Assembly (NCBI GenBank): GCA_033722295.1
Contig: JAWVZH010000085.1
Coordinates: forward strand, 1 to 13,540
DNA from: JAWVZH01 sp033722295
Lineage (GTDB): Bacteria > Bacteroidota > Bacteroidia > Chitinophagales > Saprospiraceae
Reading direction: 5' to 3'
Length of the DNA stretch: 13,540 nucleotides
Shown: piece by piece, positions 8,401 through 13,540 of the stretch
Layout: each line of letters starts with the position of its first letter
Position numbering within the stretch: the first letter of the stretch is position 1
Made by a program: the position numbers and the translations under genes
Notes under the pieces: model-generated
Told to the model about the DNA's origin: nothing
What the model saw: only the letters and a program-made list of their open reading frames with translations
Database searches by the model: none

Positions 8401-8698
8401 CGAGGACCACACCTTCCGAGAGCGAAACGTTTACAACGTCTGACGCTCCAAGTGCGACCTCCTGACGGCCATAGCCCGTATAGGTCACGACAAGTTCGTC
8501 ATACCCCTCGGGCACTACAATAGTGTACGTTCCATCGATATCCGTTATGGTACCAATGGTCGTACCCTTGACCAAGACGTTGGCCCCTATCAAAGGAGTG
8601 CCGTCTTCGTCTGTTACGATTCCACTAACGGTCCTCTGAGCCATAAGGGTGGCTGCAGAAACCAATAGTGCAAACAAGAGTAGAGAGAGTTTTTTCAT
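5480..8698 (-). CDS. SusC/RagA-type TonB-linked outer-membrane transporter
   Basis: The length of 1072 residues is normal for SusC. In order it has: a signal peptide (1-20, ending LMA|Q); a CarboxypepD_reg-like domain at ~22-95 (RTVSGIVTDEDGTPLIGANV, DIDGTYTI); a TonB-box-like EEAVVTALG near 100-108; a plug with NALQGRVAGVQI at ~138-149, the SusC signature QPLFVVDGVPLDN at ~175-187 and SISVLKGAAASALYG at ~226; and a 22-strand type barrel ending in NLQFKL. It imports a substrate delivered by its SusD partner, using energy from TonB-ExbBD. It lacks the N-terminal STN domain seen in transporters that signal through FecR-like anti-sigma factors, and none is encoded nearby. Control therefore probably lies elsewhere or expression is constitutive. 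A phylum-type promoter lies upstream. Confidence 0.97.
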   Translation of the reverse strand: MKKLSLLLFALLVSAATLMAQRTVSGIVTDEDGTPLIGANVLVKGTTIGTITDIDGTYTIVVPEGYDELVVTYTGYGRQEVALGASDVVNVSLSEGVVLEEAVVTALGITRDEKSLGYASQEVGGDIVESAKETNIVNALQGRVAGVQIQGSPSSMGGSSRITIRGASSFLGQNQPLFVVDGVPLDNSNFATNRQSRGLGVEFGNPRQPYDYGNTAQDIDPQNIESISVLKGAAASALYGQRGANGVILITTKSGKGQKGIGVEVNSSITWDEATNLMPHQQEYGGGATNPDTDHGFNEVIVDGQTYLYPSYSKDGSWGPKYEGQLVRHWDSWDPGSPLYEQTRPWQEPGAGYEEFFETGQTLTNSVALTGGNDQGSFRVGYTNLDQSHVMPGGELDRNTITLRSDYNLTDWLNVEVSGNYVRTDADSRTVTGYNNGNPMQAFTQWWQTQLDLDRLQNDTRSDGFQQTWNPRGPQRDADGNLLFFDPRPNFFDNPYWARENYLQEDTRNRFFGMSRVTIDLPVEGLSLTGQAGTDFYQFSLREGIPIASVDAAYYTEAERRFQETNLEARLNYNNNFGAISLNAMVGTNRMRQFQRRTTGETSGGLLLEGFFNLSNSASSPIVETYEEDWGINSVFASASLGFNDWVYVDLTARNDWSSTLPEDENSYFYPSASVSFVLSELAGIGDINGLSFLKLRASYAQVGNDAAPYSLANVFEPLVPNLDGFARYKVPDQLANADLKPELTSEYEVGLDVRFWNDRIGVDVAYYDRTTTDQIFQVPSSATTGYRSRFLNAGEMRNWGYELQLNVTPIVTRDWRWDIGLNAFRQYNEVVELTEGVESISRGGTWAADLRIQEGEAYMGVFGQDYVYHENGERLVDENGYYVTTPTREFLGSAIADWVGGLNTAVTWKNLTASALIDFQEGGIIHSTSLQWAKYSGMHPETVSFNGTDDIRADGLLLPGVKADGTPNDIRIDPQRYYQSTFGFAAPNVYDASFVKLREVRLSYKVPTRFFGNSVFRSLNVSLFGRNLAILSADLPYLDPQITTSATNDQGLENAQVPSIRSFGVNLQFKL

Positions 8699-8745
8699 AT
8701 TAACAGTTTTTATGTTTGCAATATTCTAATTGAGAGTCTTTCGTA

Positions 8746-8777
8746 CAAATCTATACAATTCAAAGTAGAAATAACAA
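8746..8777 (-). promoter_or_regulatory. Probable promoter of the susC-susD operon
   Basis: On the minus strand TAGATTTG at 8753-8746 matches the Bacteroidota -7 consensus TAnnTTTG perfectly. A TTG at 8777-8775 lies 21 bases upstream as the -33 element. The start point would be near 8739, giving a leader of about 40 nt before the susC ATG. That is too short for a riboswitch. Confidence 0.65.
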
Positions 8778-8796
8778 TTACTTAACAAGAGAAAAT

Positions 8797-8857
8797 GTCG
8801 TTCAATCAACTATTACGCCGATGATTATTTCGCCATCATCATAGTAAAACGAACAAC
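8797..8857. repeat. Nested inverted repeat between pdxJ and susC
   Basis: Three pairs of arms nest in 61 bases. The outer pair is gtcgttc (8797-8803) with gaacaac (8851-8857), including one G-T pair. The middle pair is actat (8809-8813) with atagt (8841-8845). The inner pair is gatgat (8820-8825) with atcatc (8835-8840) around a 9-nt loop. It begins four bases past the pdxJ stop and ends upstream of the susC -33 element. It could therefore fold at the 3' end of pdxJ mRNA or act as a DNA site. Only a weak T-rich stretch follows, so it is not a classical terminator. Confidence 0.45.
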
Positions 8858-8860
8858 CTA

Positions 8861-9577
8861 TCAATTTAGCTGCCTCTTATATGAAAGAATCGTATTTTTT
8901 AGTCCCAAATAGAGGGCATCGCAGATAAGCGCGTGCCCAATCGAAACCTCTAACAGGTTGACAATCTGTGTGTTATACTCCTTCAAATTGACCAGATTAA
9001 GGTCATGACCCGCATTGACTCCGAGTTCAAATTTCTCTGCTTCCTCAGCGGTGTTCTTATGTTTTTCGATCTCGATCTTCGCCTCGCTGGTACCGTACAA
9101 TTTAGCATAATCACCGGTATATAATTCTATCCTGTGAGCGCCAATATCCGCGACATGCTCGACCATTTCCGGATTGGGGTCAAGGAAAATAGATACCCTC
9201 GCCCCAAAACTCGTCAGCGTTCTGACCACATCTTTGAGCAGGTCTTTGTGCTTTTTGACATCCCAACCCTCACTTGAGGTAAGGACCCCTGGATCATCAG
9301 GCACCAACGTACATTGGTCAGGTCTGACCTCTTCCATTAATTTCAGGAAATGGTCGCTTGGATAGCCCTCAACATTAAACTCTGTGGTTACGATCTTCTT
9401 TAGCGGAAGTAGGTCATCGAACCTTATATGCCTTTGATCTGGCCTTGGATGTACGGTGATGCCATCAGCTCCGAAACTTTCGCAATCCTTTGCTACCTGT
9501 ATCAGGTCTGGCAGATCTCCTCCGCGTGCATTCCTGATCAGGGCCACCTTGTTGATATTTACGCTTAATCGGGTCAT
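8861..9577 (-). CDS. pdxJ: Pyridoxine 5'-phosphate synthase
   Basis: PdxJ condenses 1-deoxy-D-xylulose 5-phosphate with 3-amino-2-oxopropyl phosphate to form pyridoxine 5'-phosphate, the last ring-forming step of the DXP-dependent vitamin B6 route, in the cytoplasm. The 238 residues have the expected TIM-barrel marks: VNINKVALIRNARGG at 6-20, GADGITVHPRPDQRHI at 36-51 (His43, His50), the catalytic-type Glu70 in FNVEGYP, VNAGHDLN at 187-194 (His191) and SIGHALICDAL at 212-222. The NINK start replaces the NIDH of enterobacterial PdxJ; to my knowledge this is normal for Bacteroidota. It is a single gene on the minus strand, divergent from cdsA. No clear TAnnTTTG element was found in front of it. 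Confidence 0.97.
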   Translation of the reverse strand: MTRLSVNINKVALIRNARGGDLPDLIQVAKDCESFGADGITVHPRPDQRHIRFDDLLPLKKIVTTEFNVEGYPSDHFLKLMEEVRPDQCTLVPDDPGVLTSSEGWDVKKHKDLLKDVVRTLTSFGARVSIFLDPNPEMVEHVADIGAHRIELYTGDYAKLYGTSEAKIEIEKHKNTAEEAEKFELGVNAGHDLNLVNLKEYNTQIVNLLEVSIGHALICDALYLGLKNTILSYKRQLN

Positions 9578-9811
9578 TATGCCGCAGTGTTTGATAAGGA
9601 ATATACTCAGAATTTACATTATGGCATTATAAAGTTCTTTTCACTCAATGATATCGAGGGGAGATCAGTTTCTTTTTGACCTTCAGTCAATATCATCCAT
9701 CTTAAGGGTGAATGAATACCAAATAACTGTGAAAGGTCCTCCCATGCGCTCATCGTCAGAAAAATAGATCAATTTGACATTGGTTATCATGCCTTGTAAT
9801 AACTTTGCCGC
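9578..9811. other. Divergent pdxJ/cdsA intergenic region
   Basis: This 234-bp gap holds the 5' regions of both flanking genes. I see no gene in it, only very short frames. A loose inverted repeat (gatatcga at 9650-9657 against tcaatatc at 9687-9694, one mismatch, 29-nt loop) is present but unconvincing. The cdsA promoter candidate is at the right end. No good pdxJ promoter motif was found by eye. Confidence 0.6.
9773..9807 (+). promoter_or_regulatory. Probable promoter of cdsA-psd, placed for a leaderless mRNA
   Basis: TAACTTTG at 9800-9807 matches TAnnTTTG perfectly. TTTG at 9773-9776 lies 23 bases upstream and an alternative TTG at 9780-9782 lies 17 bases upstream; the usual spacing is about 19-21, so both fits are slightly off. 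The -7 element ends only four bases before the GTG start at 9812, so transcription would begin at or very near the start codon. Confidence 0.5.
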
Positions 9812-10633
9812 GTGAAAGATCTCAGGCTCAGGCTTATTCCTGCCCTAATTGCAGGCACTATTGCCCTCTATGCTCTTCAATGGCCGATCGGCATGGTCAG
9901 CATTATTGTTTTCGCAGCAATGGGATGTGCTTTGGAGATGTACAGGTTGAGTAGCAAGATCCAGCCTCGGTACCGGCAAGGATTTTTGTTCATCAACTGC
10001 TTAATGTTATTGTATACGTTCTACTACGTCTTGCACCACGCCTTTCCAGAATTACTACCCAATCACGCTCTGAGTGAGATCCCATATGGGGTATTCAGTG
10101 TCTATATTATATTATTGAGCACCCTCCTCAAGCGAATTTGGTTGAAAAAGGCATTGCCTCTGATCAATTTGATCTATCCCTATATCGGCCTGTTTTCCCT
10201 TGTCGAGTTGTGTTTTGTCCACCACAGGTTCGAATGGCAACCTCTAGTGGTCCTGTTGTTGTCTATCTGGGCGGCAGACGCTTTTGCTTATTTTATCGGT
10301 TCGAACGTAAAAGGGCCTAAATTGGCTCCTTCGATCTCACCCAATAAAACGATTTCCGGATGGATCGGAGGACTTGCCGGGATCGTACTGGTAAGTTGGC
10401 TTTCGATGAGATTCTTGATCGACTGGACATGGCCTACTCTCTGGATCTGGGCTCCGGTCATATGGTTGTCGTGTTCAATGGGAGATCTGTTCGAATCACA
10501 GATAAAGCGCCTCGCAGGAGTCAAGGACAGCGGTTTTTTCTTACCGGGTCATGGCGGATTTCTGGACAGGCTTGACAGCTTGCTGTACTCCGCACCGTTT
10601 GCCTTTTTTATTTTATACTATCTGGATCTATGA
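9812..10633 (+). CDS. cdsA: Phosphatidate cytidylyltransferase (CDP-diglyceride synthase)
   Basis: CdsA makes CDP-diacylglycerol from CTP and phosphatidic acid at the inner membrane, the branch point for phosphatidylethanolamine and phosphatidylglycerol. The 273-residue protein is mostly hydrophobic with about seven or eight membrane segments. It has the conserved WAADAFAYFIGS (153-164), the SPNKTISGWIGG segment (176-187) and the full family signature from SMGDLFESQIKR to KDSGFFLPGHGG and DRLDS (222-256). The start codon is GTG (9812); the VKDLRLRLIPALIAG opening fits the family N-terminus and no better ATG exists. There is no ribosome-binding site, and a TAnnTTTG motif ends four bases upstream. 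The stop overlaps the psd start by ATGA, so the two are translationally coupled. Confidence 0.96.
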   Translation: MKDLRLRLIPALIAGTIALYALQWPIGMVSIIVFAAMGCALEMYRLSSKIQPRYRQGFLFINCLMLLYTFYYVLHHAFPELLPNHALSEIPYGVFSVYIILLSTLLKRIWLKKALPLINLIYPYIGLFSLVELCFVHHRFEWQPLVVLLLSIWAADAFAYFIGSNVKGPKLAPSISPNKTISGWIGGLAGIVLVSWLSMRFLIDWTWPTLWIWAPVIWLSCSMGDLFESQIKRLAGVKDSGFFLPGHGGFLDRLDSLLYSAPFAFFILYYLDL

Positions 10634-11277
10634 AATTGCACAAAGAAGGATTGAAGTATAGTTTGTTGGCCCTCATCCTGCTCGCGGCCTGTTGGATCCT
10701 GGCCTATTATTATCCTACACTCCCGATGCTCTTGGCAAGCGCATTACTGTCGGTCATAGTATTGTGGGTATTCTACTTTTTCAGGGACCCGGACAGAACC
10801 ATATTGACCATCGTGGAAGAGAATGTGCTCGCCCCTGCTGATGGAAAAGTAGTGGTCATTGAAGAGGTTGAGGAAACAGAGTTTTTCAATGAAACAAGAA
10901 TACAGGTCTCCATTTTTATGTCCCCGTTAAACGTACATGTCAACAGAGCACCTGTTTCGGGAAAATACACCTACGTTAGACATCACCCAGGACGATTCCT
11001 GGCCGCATGGGATCCCAAGTCATCGACCGATAACGAGCGCTCAAGCATTGTAATAGAGAACCCCAAATTCACCCTTCTTTTGAGACAGATTGCAGGAGCA
11101 ATGGCCAGAAGGATCATCACCTACGCCGTAGAAGGCCAGGAAGTACAACAAGGTGATGAGCTCGGTTTCATAAAGTTCGGTTCGCGCGTAGACGTTGTAC
11201 TCCCACTCAATGCTCAGATAAAAGTCGGGTTGGGTCAGAAAGTGAAGGGCAATCGAACAGTAATTGCAACCATATAA
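10630..11277 (+). CDS. psd: Phosphatidylserine decarboxylase proenzyme, short form
   Basis: Psd converts phosphatidylserine to phosphatidylethanolamine using a pyruvoyl group made by self-cleavage. The 215 residues fit the short (PsdA/archaetidylserine-type) branch. Two hydrophobic segments (~10-27 and 32-50) anchor it to the membrane, followed by FFRDPDR at 50-56. The catalytic marks are APADGKV (Asp71), FMSPLNVHVNRAP (His103) and the cleavage motif FGSR, where chain scission between Gly184 and Ser185 makes a ~3-kDa alpha chain carrying the pyruvoyl group. The start overlaps the cdsA stop as ATGA. Phosphatidylserine synthase, the step between these two enzymes, is not in the window. The gene faces lysS, and the 90-bp gap between them holds a possible terminator for lysS. 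Confidence 0.96.
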   Translation: MKLHKEGLKYSLLALILLAACWILAYYYPTLPMLLASALLSVIVLWVFYFFRDPDRTILTIVEENVLAPADGKVVVIEEVEETEFFNETRIQVSIFMSPLNVHVNRAPVSGKYTYVRHHPGRFLAAWDPKSSTDNERSSIVIENPKFTLLLRQIAGAMARRIITYAVEGQEVQQGDELGFIKFGSRVDVVLPLNAQIKVGLGQKVKGNRTVIATI

Positions 11278-11295
11278 AAAAGGCCGATCCGGACC
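11276..11295 (-). terminator. Possible intrinsic terminator of lysS
   Basis: On the minus strand GG(T)CCG-GAT-CGGCC forms five G-C pairs with one bulged T and a 3-nt loop. Six T follow, about 70 bases past the lysS stop. The T run overlaps the psd stop codon on the other strand. The stem is short, so the call is tentative. Confidence 0.4.
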
Positions 11296-11367
11296 AATTA
11301 CCTTCTAAAGTTCAATATCAGGTGTGGAAAGTGCTGAAGCATATACCCTCCTTTGTCTTCACCTTTC

Positions 11368-12885
11368 TTATCTCTTCGATTCAGGTTTCATCTGTGGAAA
11401 GAAGAGCACTTCCTGTATGGATGTCTTTCCAGTCAATATCATGGCCAGACGGTCCATGCCCACACCGAGGCCACTGGCTGGCGGCATGCCATATTCAAGC
11501 GCACGGATGAAGTCCTCATCAAGGACCATCGCTTCTTCATCTCCTCTGTCAGCCAATTCCAACTGGTCCTGGAACCTCTCTTTTTGGTCTATTGGATCAT
11601 TGAGCTCACTATAAGCATTCGCTATTTCCTTGCCATTCACAAAAAGCTCAAATCTCTCTACAAGGCCGTCCTGCCCCCTATGCTTCTTGGCCAAAGGAGT
11701 CATCTCTATGGGGTAATCCATGATGTAGGTAGGTTGGACCAGGTGATGTTCAACCTTCTCTCCAAAGATCTCATCTATGATCTTACCGCGCCCCATGGAA
11801 GACTCTATAGGCACCTTGATCTCTTTACACAATTTTCTGAGCGCTTCTTCATCCATATTCGAAATATCCACATCCGTATACTTTTCAATAGCTCCGTACA
11901 TGGTCAACCTCTCGTATGGTCCTTTGAAGTCTATGACATTATCGCCATAATTTACTTTGGTGGTGCCCAATGTCTGATCGCAAACAAATTCGAGGCATTC
12001 CTCGAGCATTTCCATCATCCATATATAATCCTTGTAGGCTACATAGATCTCCATCGAAGTGAACTCCGGATTGTGGGTGCGGTCCATTCCCTCATTTCGG
12101 AACATCTTTCCGATCTCATAAACCCCTTCAAATCCTCCAACTATAAGTCTCTTGAGGTATAGCTCGTTTGCTATTCGCAGGTACAGCTTTCGATCTAGCA
12201 CATTGTGATGTGTCACGAAAGGGCGGGCGGCTGCACCACCGTGGATAGGCTGCAAGACCGGCGTCTCAACTTCCAGCCAGCCTTTTCCGTCAAAAAACTG
12301 TCTCATAGCAGATATCATCTTACTCCTCGTAATGAAGATATCCTTCACCTTGTCATTGACGGTCAGGTCGACATATCTTCTTCGATATCTCAGTTCCGGA
12401 TCGACAAACTCATCATAGGTCTTACCTTCCGCATCAGTCTTCACAATAGGAAGAGGACGAAGAGACTTGCTCAGAAGCTTCAGCTCTTTTACGTGAATGG
12501 TCGTCTCACCTGTTTTAGTCTTAAAAACAAAACCCTTCACACCGATATAATCTCCGATGTCCAGCAGTTTTTTGAACAGCGAATTATAGAGAAACTTATC
12601 TTCACTTTCACAAATTTCATCGCGAGCAACATAGAGCTGGATCTTGCCAGTGCTGTCTTTCAATTCAGCAAATGACGCCTTACCCATTATCCTCCTCATC
12701 ATAAGTCGCCCCGCAAGAGATACCTCAGCAAATTCTTCTGAATTTTCCTCACTGAATCCGCTTTTTATATCTGCTGCATGATGAGAAACTTCGAAAGCCT
12801 CGGGTGGATATGGATCGATCCCGCTCTCGCGAATTTTTTCCAACGACTCGCGCCGGATCCTCTCTTGTTCAGTCAAATGTTCCAT
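11368..12885 (-). CDS. lysS: Lysyl-tRNA synthetase, class II
   Basis: LysS charges tRNA-Lys in the cytoplasm. The 505 residues are the normal length. An OB-fold anticodon-binding domain covers ~55-140 (VSLAGRLMMRRIMGKASFAEL). The class II core has a motif 1 region near 185-215 (SKMISAMRQFFDGKGWLEVETP), motif 2 at ~262-281 (FRNEGMDRTHNPEFTSMEIY) and motif 3 at ~471-497 (GLGVGMDRLAMILTG). The EIANAYSELNDP segment at 420-431 is characteristic of the lysine-binding pocket. The start at the ATG at 12885 is supported by the opening MEHLTEQERIRRESLEKIRE, typical of LysS N-termini. It converges on psd and diverges from the secreted-protein gene to its right. A -7-like TATTTTTG lies 25 bases before the ATG. 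Confidence 0.97.
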   Translation of the reverse strand: MEHLTEQERIRRESLEKIRESGIDPYPPEAFEVSHHAADIKSGFSEENSEEFAEVSLAGRLMMRRIMGKASFAELKDSTGKIQLYVARDEICESEDKFLYNSLFKKLLDIGDYIGVKGFVFKTKTGETTIHVKELKLLSKSLRPLPIVKTDAEGKTYDEFVDPELRYRRRYVDLTVNDKVKDIFITRSKMISAMRQFFDGKGWLEVETPVLQPIHGGAAARPFVTHHNVLDRKLYLRIANELYLKRLIVGGFEGVYEIGKMFRNEGMDRTHNPEFTSMEIYVAYKDYIWMMEMLEECLEFVCDQTLGTTKVNYGDNVIDFKGPYERLTMYGAIEKYTDVDISNMDEEALRKLCKEIKVPIESSMGRGKIIDEIFGEKVEHHLVQPTYIMDYPIEMTPLAKKHRGQDGLVERFELFVNGKEIANAYSELNDPIDQKERFQDQLELADRGDEEAMVLDEDFIRALEYGMPPASGLGVGMDRLAMILTGKTSIQEVLFFPQMKPESKR

Positions 12886-12909
12886 CAGGACTTAATATTA
12901 AAAGTTTTG

Positions 12910-12917
12910 CAAAAATA
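12910..12917 (-). promoter_or_regulatory. Candidate -7 element of lysS
   Basis: The minus strand reads TATTTTTG, a perfect TAnnTTTG match 25 bases before the lysS ATG. No clear TTTG lies at the expected -33 distance; one TTTG is too close at 12 bases. The start point would be near 12903. Confidence 0.45.
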
Positions 12918-12941
12918 CTTTTCCCCGGCAAACCTTAACAC

Positions 12942-12967
12942 TTAACGCCTCATTTGTTGGCCGTTAA
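12942..12967. repeat. Inverted repeat between lysS and the divergent secreted-protein gene
   Basis: The arms ttaacgcc (12942-12949) and ggccgttaa (12959-12967) pair over 8 bp with one bulged C and a 9-nt loop. The repeat is upstream of the lysS -7 candidate and about 60 bases before the divergent ATG. An operator is as likely as an RNA hairpin. Confidence 0.4.
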
Positions 12968-13029
12968 TTGATGAATTCAGCAATAATTTACTTCTCACCC
13001 TCTTTATATTAGTATTGAAACCAACCGGA

Positions 13030-13540
13030 ATGCTAGCTGCACATCAATGTCCATTTACAATCCTGCTCTTGCTTCTCTTTTCATTGTCAGCGATCATGGA
13101 AACGACAGGACAGCGGGTTTTGCTTTCGGACCCGGGAAGGACCTATACAGATACCGACGGCCCCACTCTGGATACCTACGGACCTGTCGACGTTTCTGGA
13201 TGTTCCTCTGTACGATTCGAGCTGGATTTCAACTTTTCTCTTCCCTGGGAAGGATCAGGGAATATGGAATACAGTGGTGAATGCGATTTTGGCTCTCCAT
13301 GTCCCGGAGACCCCACCATGCCTTTGGAAGGGGATTGTGCATTTTGCTGGGATTTTCTCTGGGCACAATTCCTAATAGACGGTACTGAGGTCGGTGGGGA
13401 CCTTATTGGTGATGCCGGAACCACGGACGCCGAACAATCCGGATCGATCAGTCTGGATTACTGTACAGATGGCATGTCATCGACTGCCCAGATCAATATC
13501 ACCACACAGACATGGGCCGCCAATGAATCTGTCACATTCA
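13030..13540 (+). CDS. Secreted Cys-rich protein, 3' end cut by the window edge
   Basis: The frame from the ATG at 13030 stays open to the window end (170 codons seen). Residues ~8-23 (PFTILLLLLFSLSAIM) form a signal peptide. The mature part is acidic and rich in Asp, Gly, Ser, Thr and aromatic residues, with six Cys (58, 85, 91, 103, 106, 145) that could form three disulfides. Segments such as SVRFELDFNFSLPWEG, CAFCWDFLWAQFLIDG and STAQINITTQTWAANESVTF look like strands of a beta-sandwich, as in the large surface or exported proteins of Saprospiraceae. I do not recognise a named family. A type IX secretion C-terminal domain would lie beyond the edge, if present. No Shine-Dalgarno is visible; the imperfect TAGTATTG at 13010-13017 may be its -7 element. 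The function is unknown. Confidence 0.7.
   Translation, partial: MLAAHQCPFTILLLLLFSLSAIMETTGQRVLLSDPGRTYTDTDGPTLDTYGPVDVSGCSSVRFELDFNFSLPWEGSGNMEYSGECDFGSPCPGDPTMPLEGDCAFCWDFLWAQFLIDGTEVGGDLIGDAGTTDAEQSGSISLDYCTDGMSSTAQINITTQTWAANESVTF

Noticed and set aside
8095..8412. A 105-codon minus-strand frame inside susC in another reading frame
   Set aside because: The overlapping susC frame carries the plug-domain signature there. The alternative translation looks random and Arg/Ser-rich.
9650..9694. Loose inverted repeat gatatcga/tcaatatc in the pdxJ/cdsA gap
   Set aside because: It has one mismatch and a 29-base loop in AT-rich sequence, so it is expected by chance.
11353..12162. A 269-codon plus-strand frame opposite lysS
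   Set aside because: It lies wholly inside the class II synthetase gene on the other strand, whose motifs are intact. Its translation shows no domain pattern, so it is an antisense shadow.
13047..13280. A 77-codon plus-strand frame starting at an ATG inside the secreted-protein gene
   Set aside because: It is out of frame with the longer open frame from 13030, which has a clear signal peptide and coherent composition. The shorter frame has neither.
1..13540. CRISPR arrays, insertion sequences, toxin-antitoxin or defence genes
   Set aside because: No regularly spaced direct repeats, transposase-like frames, terminal inverted repeats or defence domains were found on either strand.

Overview
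The window looks like chromosomal core sequence from a Bacteroidota bacterium, most plausibly of the Saprospiria/Lewinella type. The evidence is a SusC/SusD outer-membrane pair, lipoproteins with SPII signals, weak or absent Shine-Dalgarno sequences, promoter-like TTG/TTTG...TAnnTTTG motifs typical of the phylum, the rpsU-xerC-tRNA(Thr-Tyr-Gly) cluster, and a Cys-rich secreted protein of a kind I associate with Saprospiraceae. The family placement is inference.

Left part (1-1658, all minus strand): rpsU (ribosomal protein S21), a XerC-like tyrosine recombinase, then tRNA-Thr(TGT), tRNA-Tyr(GTA) and tRNA-Gly(TCC), the last cut by the window edge. In most Bacteroidota I know, this block continues into tuf and carries hpf/raiA (ribosome hibernation factor) between xerC and the tRNAs. 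Here that slot is a 188-bp promoter/leader region with no gene.

Middle (1728-9577, minus strand): a two-gene unit encoding an outer-membrane beta-barrel protein with a Cys-Cys pair at its mature N-terminus, followed after 11 bp by a DUF3179 lipoprotein. Next come a SusC/RagA TonB-dependent transporter and its SusD-like lipoprotein (20 bp apart), closed by a strong intrinsic terminator. They have a recognisable promoter but no adjacent hydrolase, sigma or anti-sigma gene. pdxJ (vitamin B6 synthesis) lies upstream, separated from susC by a gap with a nested inverted repeat.

Right part: cdsA and psd on the plus strand overlap by ATGA and encode CDP-diacylglycerol synthesis and phosphatidylserine decarboxylation, two steps of phosphatidylethanolamine synthesis. 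cdsA has a GTG start only four bases after a TAnnTTTG motif, suggesting a leaderless message. lysS runs convergently on the minus strand. A secreted Cys-rich protein starts divergently from lysS and runs off the right edge.

Most of the window is housekeeping sequence. I found no CRISPR array, insertion sequence, prophage or defence system. The parts most worth a second look are the beta-barrel/DUF3179 pair, the missing hpf, the leaderless cdsA candidate and the truncated secreted protein. No gene-free stretch exceeds 300 bases; the longest is the 234-bp pdxJ/cdsA divergent gap.
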